64,000 bases of DNA from Gymnogyps californianus (GCF_018139145.2 NC_059478.1:34327001-34391000), one strand, 5' to 3'; shown: positions 39,101-51,115, counted from the stretch's first letter. Notes: generated from the letters alone by a model not told the origin. Translations and numbers: made by a program.

Positions 39101-42100
39101 TGTTACGGACCTGCCTTTCTCCATGGCTTCGGGCACCATGGAGCTGCTTGTTGGACCTAGATGGGGTAGAGACAGGGTGGGTGGCGCAGCTGTCCTTTGC
39201 CCACGAGTGTAGGCACCTTCTGGCTGGCTGTGTGGTCGTGACGGGTACAGATACGGTGGGTCTTTCAGAGGTTCCTTTCTCCACAGCTGCCTGTTGCTTC
39301 CCACTGCTTGTCGGACCACGACATTGTAGCGAGGTGATGGGTGTTGCGGCGCTCCCTTTGTCCACGGCTGTGGGCGCCTTTGAGCTGCCTGTGGTACGTG
39401 GATGAGGTAGAGATAGGGTGGGTGGTGCGGCTCTCCCTTCGCCCAGAGTTGTGGGCACCTTCTGGTTGGCTGTTGGATGACGACGAGGTACAGATACAGT
39501 GGCTGTTGCAGAGCTCCCTTTGTCCACGGCTCCGTGTTCCTTCCCACTGCTTGCAGGGCCATGACATTGTAGAGAGGTGGTGGGTGTTGCGGCACTCCCT
39601 TTGTCCATGGCTGGGTGTTCCTTCCAGTTGCTCGTGGGACCATGCCATGTTACAGAGATGGTGGGTGTTGCGGCTCTCCCTTTGCCCACGAGTGTGGTCA
39701 CCTTCTGGCTGGCTGTGTGGTCGTGATGGGTACAGATACGGTGGCTGTTGCGGACCACCCTTTGTCCGTGGCTGGGTGTTCCTTCCAGCTGTTTGTGGGA
39801 CCATGACATTGTAGAGAGGTGGTGGGAGTTGCAGAGCTGCCTTTGTCCATGGCTGCGTGTTCCTTCCCGCTGCTTGTAGGGCCATGACATTGCAGAGAGG
39901 TGGTGGGTGTTGCGGCGCTCCCTTGGTCCACAGCTGTGGGCACCTTTGAGCTGCCTGTGGGACGTGGATGGGGTAGAGATAGCATGGGTGGTGCAGCTCT
40001 CCCTTTGCCCACGAGGGTGGGCGCCTTCCACGTGTCTGTAGGATGAGGACGAGGTACAGATACGATGGGTGTTGCGGAGCCTCGAAGTCTTTGCTCGCCC
40101 GTCTCCTCGCCTGCCAGTGTGGGCTGGCACAGCCCTTTTTATAGCCGTCTGGGGCCAACTGTGTCACTGCCCCCTTTGTGACGTGGACCACCACGAGCGA
40201 TCTGCTGGCTGTGCCGTGGTGGCCATGACCTCACCAGGGCTGGTGCCTGGAGTTGGTCCTGCATCCATGTGATACCGCTTTTCTAGCAGTCAAATGAGAA
40301 GGAACAATTAAATAAACAAGAAACTGAAATAGAAAATGAGACTTGGTATTGCTGGGGAAGGAAATGAAGTAGCTGTAGGATCAACGTAAAGAAGAGCAGC
40401 TCAGCAGAGGTTAAAAGAGAATTAAAAGCAGCAGGTCCTAGCCACTGTCCTGTTTTAAAGATATGGAGATTAGTGGGTTTGAAGGCTATTGTGGAAGAAA
40501 GACGCTTGTTGAGATTTCTGAAGGTGATCTTTCACACCTTTGGCATTGAAGACATGTCCCAGTGCCCAACCCTGCGTCCACGAGCGGCTGGCAATGCTGT
40601 GGGTATCTGTGGGTGAAGTGCGAGACTTGGGTCTGTCTTTCTGTGAAAGGAACCAAAGGTGTTGCTGAGGTGAGATTGTCCATGGCTGCGTGTTCCTTCC
40701 AGTTGCTCGTGGGACCATGCCATGTTACAGAGATGGTGGGTGTTGCGTCTCTCCTTTGCCCACGAGTGTGGTCACCTTCTGGCTGGCAGTGTGGTCGTGA
40801 CGGGTACAGATACGGTGGCTGTTGCGGAGCTCCTTTTGTCCACGGCTGCGTGTTGCTTCCCGCTGCTTGTGGGACCACGACATTGTAGTGAGGTGGTGGG
40901 TGTTGCAGCGCTCCCTTTGTCCACGGCTGTGGGTACCTTTGAGCTGTGTGTGGGACGTGGATGAGGTAGAGATAGGGTGGGTGGTGCAGCTCTCCCTTTG
41001 CCCAGGGCTGTGGACACGTTCAAGTTGGCTGTAGGATGAGGACGAGGTACAGATACGGTGGCTGTTGCAGAGCTCCCTTTGTCCATGGTTGAGTGTTGCT
41101 TCCCACTGCTTTTAGGACCATGACACTGTACAGGGGTGGTGGGTGTTGCGGCGTACCGTTGTCCACGGCTATGGGCACCTTTGAGCTGCCTGTGGGATGT
41201 GGATGGGGTAGAGATGGCGTGGGTGGTGCAGCTCTCCCTTTGCCCAGGACTGTGGGCACCTTCTGGTTGGCTGTAGGATGAGGACGAGGTACAGATACGG
41301 TGGCTGTTGCGGAGCTGCCTTTGTCCACGGCTGCGTGTTGCTTCCCGCTGCTTGTGGGACCATGACATGGTATAGACGTGACAGGTATTGCAGTGCTCCC
41401 TTGGTCCATGGCTGTCGGCGCCTGTGAGCTGCCTGTGGGACGTGGATGGGGTAGAGATAGGGTGGGTGGTGCGGCTCTCCCTTTGCCCAGGGCTGTGGGC
41501 ACCATCTGGTTGGCTGTAGGATGAGGACGAGGTACAGATACGGTGGCTGTTGCGGAGCTCCCTTTGTCCACGGCTGCGTGTTGCTTCCCGCTGCTTGTGG
41601 GACCACGACATGGTACAGACATGGCAGGTATTGCGGTACTCCCTCTGTCCACGGCTATGGGCACCTTTGAGCTGCCTGTGGGACGTGGACGGGATAGAGA
41701 TAGGTGGGTGGTGCGGCTCTTCCTTTGCCCAGGGCTGTGGGTCCCTTCTGGTTGGCTGTTGGATGAGGACGAGGTACAGATACGGTGGCTGTTGCGGAGC
41801 TGCCTTTGTCCATGGCTGCGTGTTCCTTTCAGTTGCTCGTGGGACCATGCCATGTTACAGAGATGGTGGGTGTTGCAGCTCTCCCTTTGCCCACGAGTGT
41901 GGTCACCTTCTGGCTGGCAGTGTGGTCGTGACGGGTACAGATACGGTGGCTGTTGCGGAGCTCCTTTTGTCCACGGCTGCGTGTTGCTTCCCGCTGCTTG
42001 TGGGACCACGACATTGTAGCGAGGTGGTGGGTGTTGCGGCGCTCCCTTTGTCCACGGCTGTGGGTACCTTTGAGCTGCGTGTGGGACGTGGATGGGGTAG

Positions 42101-45100
42101 AGATAGGGTGGGTGGTGCAGCTCTCCCTTTGCCCAGGGCTGTGGACACGTTCAAGTTGGCTGTAGGATGAGGACGAGGTACAGATACGGTGGCTGTTGCG
42201 GAGCTGCCTTTGTCCACGGCTGCGTGTTGCTTCCCGCTGCTTGTGGGACCATGACATGGTATAGACGTGACAGGTATTGCAGTGCTCCCTTGGTCCATGG
42301 CTGTCGGCGCCTGTGAGCTGCCTGTGGGACGTGGATGGGGTAGAGATAGGGTGGGTGGTGCGGCTCTCCCTTTGCCCAGGGCTGTGGGCACCATCTGGTT
42401 GGCTGTAGGATGAGGACGAGGTACAGATACGGTGGCTGTTGCGGAGCTGCCTTTGTCCACGGCTGCGTGTTGCTTCCCGCTGCTTGTGGGACCACGACAT
42501 GGTACAGACATGGCAGGTATTGCGGTACTCCCTCTGTCCACGGCTATGGGCACCTTTGAGCTGCCTGTGGGACGTGGACGGGATGGAGATAGGTGGGTGG
42601 TGCGGCTCTTCCTTTGCCCAGGGCTGTGGGTCCCTTCTGGTTGGCTGTTGGATGAGGACGAGGTACAGATACGGTCAGTGTTGCGGAGCTGCCTTTGTCC
42701 ATGGCTGCGTGTTCCTTTCAGTTGCTCGTGGGACCATGCCATGTTACAGAGATGGTGGGTGTTGCAGCTCTCCCTTTGCCCACGAGTGTGGTCACCTTCT
42801 GGCTGGCAGTGTGGTCTTGATGGGTACAGATACGGTGGCTGTTGCGGAGCTCCCTTTGTCCACGGCTGCGTGTTGCTTCCCGCTGCTTGTAGGGCCAGGA
42901 CATTGCAGAGAGGTGGTGGGTGTTGCGGCACTCCCTTTGCCCACGGCTGTGGGTACCTTTGAGCTGCGTGTGGGACGTGGATGGGGTAGAGATAGCGTTG
43001 GTGGTGCAGCTCTCCCTTTGCCCAGGGCTGTGGGCGCCTTCCACATGTCTGTAGGATGAGGACGGGGTACAGATACGGTGGGTGTTGCGGAGCCTCGAAG
43101 TCTTTGCTCGCCCGTCTCCTCGCCTGCCAGTGTGGGCTGGCACAGCCCTTTTTATAGCCGTCTGGGGCCAACCGTGTCACTGCCCCCTTTGTGACGTGGA
43201 CCACCACGAGCGATCTGCTGGCTGTGACGTGGTGGCCATGACCTCACCAGGGCTGGTGCCTGGAGTTGGTCCTGCATCCATGTGATACCGCTTTTCTAGC
43301 AGTCAAATGAGAAGACACAATTAAATAAACAAGAAACTGAAATAGAAAATGAGACTTGGTATTGCTGGGGAAGGAAATGAAGTAGCTGTAGGATCAACGT
43401 AAAGAAGAGCAGCTCAGCAAAGGTTAAAAGAGAATTAAAAGCAGCAGGTCCTAGCCACTGTCCTGTTTTAAAGATTTGGGTGGTACTTGCTGCTGAGATT
43501 AGTGGGTTTGAAGGCTATTGTGGAAGAAAGACGCTTGTTGAGTTTTCTGAAGGTGATCTTTCACACCTTTGGCATTGAAGACATGTCCCAGTGCCCAACC
43601 CTGCGTCCACGAGCGGCTGGCAATGCTGTGGGTATCTGTGGGTGAAGTGCGAGACTTGGGTCTGTCTTTCTGTGAAAGGAACCAAAGGTGTTGCTGAGGT
43701 GAGATTGTCCATGGCTGCGTGTTCCTTCCAGTTGCTCGTGGGACCATGCCATGTTACAGAGATGGTGGGTGTTGCGTCTCTCCCTTTGCCCACGAGTGTG
43801 GTCACCTTCTGGCTGGCAGTGTGGTCGTGACGGGTACAGATACGGTGGCTGTTGCGGAGCTCCTTTTGTCCACGGCTGCGTGTTGCTTCCCGCTGCTTGT
43901 GGGACCACGACATTGTAGCGAGGTGGTGGGTGTTGCGGCGCTCCCTTTGTCCACGGCTGTGGGTACCTTTGAGCTGCGTGTGGGACGTGGATGAGGTAGA
44001 GATAGGGTGGGTGGTGCAGCTCTCCCTTTGCCCAGGGCTGTGGACACGTTCAAGTTGGCTGTAGGATGAGGACGAGGTACAGATACGGTGGCTGTTGCAG
44101 AGCTCCCTTTGTCCATGGTTGAGTGTTGCTTCCCACTGCTTTTAGGACCATGACACTGTACAGGGGTGGTGGGTGTTGCGGCGTACCGTTGTCCACGGCT
44201 ATGGGCACCTTTGAGCTGCCTGTGGGATGTGGATGGGGTAGAGATGGCGTGGGTGGTGCAGCTCTCCCTTTGCCCAGGGCTGTGGGCACCTTCTGGTTGG
44301 CTGTAGGATGAGGACGAGGTACAGATACGGTGGCTGTTGCGGAGCTGCCTTTGTCCACGGCTGCGTGTTGCTTCCCGCTGCTTGTGGGACCATGACATGG
44401 TATAGACGTGACAGGTATTGCAGTGCTCCCTTGGTCCATGGCTGTCGGCGCCTGTGAGCTGCCTGTGGGACGTGGATGGGGTAGAGATAGGGTGGGTGGT
44501 GCGGCTCTCCCTTTGCCCAGGGCTGTGGGCACCATCTGGTTGGCTGTAGGATGAGGACGAGGTACAGATACGGTGGCTGTTGCGGAGCTGCCTTTGTCCA
44601 CGGCTGCGTGTTGCTTCCCGCTGCTTGTGGGACCACGACATGGTACAGACATGGCAGGTATTGCGGTACTCCCTCTGTCCACGGCTATGGGCACCTTTGA
44701 GCTGCCTGTGGGACGTGGACGGGATGGAGATAGGTGGGTGGTGCGGCTCTTCCTTTGCCCAGGGCTGTGGGTCCCTTCTGGTTGGCTGTTGGATGAGGAC
44801 GAGGTACAGATACGGTCAGTGTTGCGGAGCTGCCTTTGTCCATGGCTGCGTGTTCCTTTCAGTTGCTCGTGGGACCATGCCATGTTACAGAGATGGTGGG
44901 TGTTGCAGCTCTCCCTTTGCCCACGAGTGTGGTCACCTTCTGGCTGGCAGTGTGGTCTTGATGGGTACAGATATGGTGGCTGTTGCGGAGCTCCCTTTGT
45001 CCACGGCTGCGTGTTGCTTCCTGCTGCTTGTAGGGCCAGGACATTGCAGAGAGGTGGTGGGTGTTGCGGCACTCCCTTTGCCCACGGCTGTGGGTACCTT

Positions 45101-48100
45101 TGAGCTGCCTGTGGGACGTGGATGGGGTAGAGATAGCGTTGGTGGTGCAGCTCTCCCTTTGCCCAGGGCTGTGGGCGCCTTCCACATGTCTGTAGGATGA
45201 GGACGGGGTACAGATACGGTGGGTGTTGCGGAGCCTCGAAGTCTTTGCTCGCCCGTCTCCTCGCCTGCCAGTGTGGGCTGGCACAGCCCTTTTTATAGCC
45301 GTCTGGGGCCAACCGTGTCACTGCCCCCTTTGTGACGTGGACCACCACGAGCGATCTGCTGGCTGTGACGTGGTGGCCATGACCTCACCAGGGCTGGTGC
45401 CTGGAGTTGGTCCTGCATCCATGTGATACCGCTTTTCTAGCAGTCAAATGAGAAGACACAATTAAATAAACAAGAAACTGAAATAGAAAATGAGACTTGG
45501 TATTGCTGGGGAAGGAAATGAAGTAGCTGTAGGATCAACGTAAAGAAGAGCAGCTCAGCAAAGGTTAAAAGAGAATTAAAAGCAGCAGGTCCTAGCCACT
45601 GTCCTGTTTTAAAGATTTGGGTGGTACTTGCTGCTGAGATTAGTGGGTTTGAAGGCTATTGTGGAAGAAAGACGCTTGTTGAGTTTTCTGAAGGTGATCT
45701 TTCACACCTTTGGCATTGAAGACATGTCCCAGTGCCCAACCCTGCGTCCACGAGCGGCTGGCAATGCTGTGGGTATCTGTGGGTGAAGTGCGAGACTTGG
45801 GTCTGTCTTTCTGTGAAAGGAACCAAAGGTGTTGCTGAGGTGAGATTGTCCATGGCTGCGTGTTCCTTCCAGTTGCTCGTGGGACCATGCCATGTTACAG
45901 AGATGGTGGGTGTTACGTCTCTCCCTTTGCCCACGAGTGTGGTCACCTTCTGGCTGGCAGTGTGGTCGTGACGGGTACAGATACGGTGGCTGTTGCGGAG
46001 CTCCTTTTGTCCACGGCTGTGGGTGCCTTTGAGCTGCCTGTGGGACCTGGATGGGGTAGAGATAGGGTGGGTAGTGCAGCCCTCCCTTTGCCCATGAGGG
46101 TGGGCACCTTAGGGCTGTCTGTAGGATGAGGACGGGGTACAGATACGGTCAGTGTTGCGGAGCTCCTTTTGTCCACGGCTGCGTGTTGCTTCCCGCTGCT
46201 TGTGGGACCATGACATGGTACAGACCTGGCAGGTATTGCGGCGCTCCCTTTGTCCGCGGCTTCGGGCACCTTTGAGCTGCCTGTGGGACGTGGATGGGGT
46301 AGAGATAGGGTGAGTAGTGCGGCTCTCCCTTTACCCAGGGCTGTGGGCACCTTCCGGGTGTCTGTAGGATGAGGATGGCGTACACGTACGGTGGCTGTTG
46401 CGGCGCTCCCTTTGTCCACGGCTGTGGGCGCCTTTGAGCTGCCTGTGGGACCTGGATGGGGTAGAGATGGGGTGGGTGGCGCAGCTGTCCTCTGCCCACG
46501 AGTGTGAGCACCTACTGGCTGGCTGTATGATCATGGTGAGTGCCGATACAGTGCGTGCTGCGGAGCTCCTTTTGTCCATGGCTGCGTGTTCCTTCCAGCT
46601 GTTTGTGGGACCATGACATGGTACAGACCTGGCAGGTATTGCGGCGCTCCCTCTGTCCACGGCTGTGGCTGCCTTTGAGGTGCCTGTGGGACCTGGATGG
46701 GGTAGAGATAGGGTGGGTGGTGCGGCTCTCCCTTTGCCCAGGGCTGTGGGCACCATCTGGTTGGCTGTAGGATGAGGACAGGGTACACATACGGTGGGTG
46801 TTGCGGAGCTCCCTTTGTCCACGGCTCTGGGTGCCTTTGAGCTTCCTGTGGAACCTGGATGGGGTAGAGATGGGGTGGGTGGTGCAGCCCTCCCTTTGCC
46901 CATGAGGGTGGGCACCTTAGGTCTGTCTGTAGGATGAGGACGGGGTACAGATACGGTCAGTGTTGCGGAGCTCCTTTGTCCACGGCTGCGTGTTGCTTCC
47001 CGCTGCTTGTGGGACCATGACATTGTAGAGAGGTGGTGGGTGGTGCGTCTCTCCCTTTGCCCACGAGGGTGGGCGCCTTCTGGGTATCTGTAGGATGAGA
47101 ACAGGGTACAGATATTGTGGGTGTTACGGACCTGCCTTTCTCCATGGGTTCGGGCACCATGGAGCTGCTTGTTGGACCAAGATGGGGTAGAGATAGGGTG
47201 GGTGGCGCAGCTGTCCTTTGCCCACGAGTGTAGGCACCTTCTAGCTGGCTGTGTGGTCGTGACGGGTACAGATACGGTGGGTCTTTCAGAGGTTCCCTTC
47301 TCCACAGCTGCCTGTTGCTTCCCACTGCTTGTGGGACCACGACATTGTAGCGAAGTGATGGGTGTTGCGGCGCTCCCTTTGTCCACGGCTGTGGGCACCT
47401 TCTGGTTGGCTGTTGGATAATGACGAGGTACAGATACAGTGGCTGTTGCGGATCTCCCTTTGTCCACGGCTGCGTGTTCCTTCCCACTGCTTGTAAGGCC
47501 ATGACATTGTAGAGAGGTGGTGGGTGTTGCGGCACTCCCTTTGTCCATGGCTGGGTGTTCCTTCCAGTTGCTCGTGGGACCATGCCATGTTACAGAGATG
47601 GTGGGTGTTGCGGCTCTCCCTTTGCCCATGAGTGTGGTCACCTTCTGGCTGGCTGTGTGGTCGTGATGGGTACAGATACGGTGGCTGTTGCGGACCTCAC
47701 TTTGTCTGTGGCTGGGTGTTCCTTCCAGCTGTTTGTGGGACCATGACATTGTAGAGAGGTGGTGGGAGTTGCAGAGCTGCCTTTGTCCAATGCTGCGTGT
47801 TCCTTCCCGCTGCTTGTAGGGCCATGACATTGCAGAGAGGTGGTGGGAGTTGCGGCGCTCCCTTGGTCCACAGCTGTGGGCACCTTTGAGCTGCCTGTGG
47901 GACGTGGATGGGGTAGAGATAGCATGGGTGGTGCAGCTCTCCCTTTGCCCACGAGGGTGGGCGCCTTCCACGTGTCTGTAGGATGAGGACGAGGTACAGA
48001 TACGGTGGGTGTTGCGGAGCCTCGAAGTCTTTGCTCGCCCGTCTCCTCGCCTGCCAGTGTGGGCTGGCACAGCCCTTTTTATAGCCGTCTGGGCCAACCG

Positions 48101-50738
48101 TGTCACTGCCCCCTTTGTGACGTGGACCACCACGAGCGATCTGCTGGCTGTGACGTGGTGGCCATGACCTCACCAGGGCTGGTGCCTGGAGTTGGTCCTG
48201 CATCCATGTGATACCGCTTTTCCTGCAGTCAAATGAGAAGACACAATTAAATAAACAAGAAACTGAAATAGAAAATGAGACTTGGTATTGCTGGGGAAGG
48301 AAATGAAGTAGCTGTAGGATCAATGTAAAGAAGAGCAGCTCAGCAGAGGTTAAAAGAGAATTAAAAGCAGCAGGTCCTAGCCACTGTCCTGTTTTAAAGA
48401 TTTGGGTGGTACTTGCTGCTGAGATTAGTGGGTTTGAAGGCTATTGTGGAAGAAAGACGCTTGTTGAGTTTTCTGAAGGTGATCTTTCACACCTTTGGCA
48501 TTGAAGACATGTCCCAGTGCCCAACCCTGCGTCCACGAGCGGCTGGCAATGCTGTGGGTATCTGTGGGTGAAGTGCGAGACTTGGGTCTGTCTTTCTGTG
48601 AAAGGAACCAAAGGTGTTGCTGAGGTGAGATTGTCCATGGCTGCGTGTTCCTTCCAGTTGCTCGTGGGACCATGCCATGTTACAGAGATGGTGGGTGTTA
48701 CGTCTCTCCCTTTGCCCACGAGTGTGGTCACCTTCTGGCTGGCAGTGTGGTCGTGACGGGTACAGATACGGTGGCTGTTGCGGAGCTCCTTTTGTCCACG
48801 GCTGCGTGTTGCTTCCCGCTGCTTGTGGGACCACGACATTGTAGCGAGGTGGTGGGTGTTGCGGCGCTCCCTTTGTCCACGGCTGTGGGTACCTTTGAGC
48901 TGCGTGTGGGACGTGGATGAGGTAGAGATAGGGTGGGTGGTGCAGCTCTCCCTTTGCCCAGGGCTGTGGACACGTTCAAGTTGGCTGTAGGATGAGGACG
49001 AGGTACAGATACGGTGGCTGTTGCAGAGCTCCCTTTGTCCATGGTTGAGTGTTGCTTCCCACTGCTTTTAGGACCATGACACTGTACAGGGGTGGTGGGT
49101 GTTGCGGCGTACCGTTGTCCACGGCTATGGGCACCTTTGAGCTGCCTGTGGGATGTGGATGGGGTAGAGATGGCGTGGGTGGTGCAGCTCTCCCTTTGCC
49201 CAGGGCTGTGGGCACCTTCTGGTTGGCTGTAGGATGAGGACGAGGTACAGATACGGTGGCTGTTGCGGAGCTGCCTTTGTCCACGGCTGCGTGTTGCTTC
49301 CCGCTGCTTGTGGGACCATGACATGGTATAGACGTGGCAGGTATTGCAGTGCTCCCTTGGTCCATGGCTGTCGGCGCCTGTGAGCTGCCTGTGGGACGTG
49401 GATGGGGTAGAGATAGGGTGGGTGGTGCGGCTCTCCCTTTGCCCAGGGCTGTGGGCACCATCTGGTTGGCTGTAGGATGAGGACGAGGTACAGATACGGT
49501 GGCTGTTGCGGCGCTCCCTTTGTCCACGGCTGCGTGTTGCTTCCCGCTGCTTGTGGGACCACGACATGGTACAGACATGGCAGGTATTGCGGTACTCCCT
49601 CTGTCCACGGCTATGGGCACCTTTGAGCTGCCTGTGGGACGTGGACGGGATAGAGATAGGTGGGTGGTGCGGCTCTTCCTTTGCCCAGGGCTGTGGGTCC
49701 CTTCTGGTTGGCTGTTGGATGAGGACGAGGTACAGATACGGTCAGTGTTGCGGAGCTGCCTTTGTCCATGGCTGCGTGTTCCTTTCAGTTGCTCGTGGGA
49801 CCATGCCATGTTACAGAGATGGTGGGTGTTGCAGCTCTCCCTTTGCCCACGAGTGTGGTCACCTTCTGGCTGGCAGTGTGGTCTTGATGGGTACAGATAC
49901 GGAGGCTGTTGCGGAGCTCCCTTTGTCCACGGCTGCGTGTTGCTTCCTGCTGCTTGTAGGGCCAGGACATTGCAGAGAGGTGGTGGGTGTTGCGGCACTC
50001 CCTTTGCCCACGGCTGTGGGTACCTTTGAGCTGCCTGTGGGACGTGGATGGGGTAGAGATAGCGTTGGTGGTGCAGCTCTCCCTTTGCCCAGGGCTGTGG
50101 GCGCCTTCCACATGTCTGTAGGATGAGGACGGGGTACAGATACGGTGGGTGTTGCGGAGCCTCGAAGTCTTTGCTCGCCCGTCTCCTCGCCTGCCAGTGT
50201 GGGCTGGCACAGCCCTTTTTATAGCCGTCTGGGGCCAACCGTGTCACTGCCCCCTTTGTGACGTGGACCACCACGAGCGATCTGCTGGCTGTGACGTGGT
50301 GGCCATGACCTCACCAGGGCTGGTGCCTGGAGTTGGTCCTGCATCCATGTGATACTGCTTTTCCTGCAGTCAAATGAGAAGACACAATTAAATAAACAAG
50401 AAACTGAAATAGAAAATGAGACTTGGTATTGCTGGGGAAGGAGATGAAGTAGCTGTAGGATCAACGTAAAGAAGAGCAGCTCAGCAAAGGTTAAAAGAGA
50501 ATTAAAAGCAGCAGGTCCTAGCCACTGTCCTGTTTTAAAGATATGGAGATTAGTGGGTTTGAAGGCTATTGTGGAAGAAAGACGCTTGTTGAGATTTCTG
50601 AAGGTGATCTTTCACACCTTTGGCATTGAAGACATGTCCCAGTGCCCAACCCTGCGTCCACGAGCGGCTGGCAATGCTGCGGGTATCTGTGGGTGAAGTG
50701 CGAGACTTGGGTCTGTCTTTCTGTGAAAGGAAGCAAAG
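36139..50738. repeat. Super-repeat copy 3, truncated at the array edge
   Basis: Unit starts (lengths): 36139 (994), 37133 (3334), 40467 (3029), 43496 (2141), 45637 (2785), 48422 (2125), then a truncated seventh unit at 50547. Estimated subunit numbers are 5, 34, 30, 19, 27, 19. Spacer order is again L S S L L L S. Compared with copies 1 and 2, the third unit lacks 890 bp (30 versus 41 subunits), the fifth lacks 889 bp (27 versus 38) and the sixth has one extra CBA triad (19 versus 16). The seventh unit is lost at the array boundary within its spacer. Confidence 0.92.
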
Positions 50739-50869
50739 TTTTTGCCCGGGACTGCCATGTGCTGTGTACTTTGGTTGGTCACTGGAAGAAGACACATGAA
50801 TAGCTTCCATCTTTTTGGTTCACTGCAGACTGTTGGATCCTCTTTAATTCTCAGGGTATGTGGCAACAA
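50739..50869. other. Array-to-flank junction
   Basis: The spacer sequence stops matching after ggaagcaaag at about 50738 and unrelated sequence begins (tttttgcccgggactgcc). I see no gene here. The stretch may be the 5' part of the degraded CR1 that follows. Confidence 0.6.
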
Positions 50870-51115
50870 GTGCCAACTGCACCATAGTAGTTTCTCTATG
50901 AAAATCAGGTAACACTTCTTCACTGTGAGGGTCATCAGTCACAGTTACAGGTTGCCCATAAAGGTTGTGGAGTGTCCGTCCTTGGAGATATTAAGAATCC
51001 ATCTGGATATGGTCCTGCAAAACTAGCTCTGGGCAGTCGTGCTTGAGCAGAGGGTTGGATAAGATGACCTCCAGAGGTCCCTGCCAAGCTCATCCTATCT
51101 GTGATATGCTTTATG
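50870..51115 (+). mobile_element. CR1 LINE 3' end fragment
   Basis: The sequence has the classic order of an avian CR1 3' region in sense orientation: cttcactgtgagggt, then acaggttgcccataaaggtt, then ccttggagatatt, then gggttggataagatgacctc, then cagaggtccctgccaa, ending near tatctgtgatatgc where CR1 elements carry their short 3' terminal repeats. It is a 5'-truncated, moderately diverged copy without a reverse-transcriptase frame. It lies just outside the array edge. Confidence 0.85.

Larger units (their letters stand above)
1..50738. repeat. Hierarchical macrosatellite array (81-bp subunits, spacer-bounded units, 18-kb super-repeat)
   Basis: The whole interval is built from about 81-bp subunits related to one another, interrupted 21 times by a 595-611 bp spacer of different sequence. 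The window begins inside a spacer, so the array continues to the left. It ends at about 50738, where the spacer sequence breaks off just after the block reading ctgtgaaaggaa. Using the spacer landmark agattagtggg, unit starts are 121, 1114, 4444, 8343, 10468, 14108, 15955, 18075, 19057, 22382, 26301, 28442, 32116, 36139, 37133, 40467, 43496, 45637, 48422 and 50547. The plus strand is G/T-rich and the minus strand C/A-rich, and CpG is frequent. I do not recognise the family. No conserved protein, rRNA, tRNA or zinc-finger signature is visible in it. Confidence 0.97.

Noticed and set aside
1..50738. Zinc-finger gene cluster, suggested by a period close to 84 bp
   Set aside because: The period is 81 bp, and no frame shows the paired Cys and His spacing or the linker of C2H2 fingers.
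1..50738. CRISPR array or rDNA/5S cluster, suggested by regular repeats with spacers
   Set aside because: Repeats are 81 bp and directly abutting, the roughly 600-bp spacers are the same sequence each time, and no rRNA or pol III box sequence is present. The context is a vertebrate gene.
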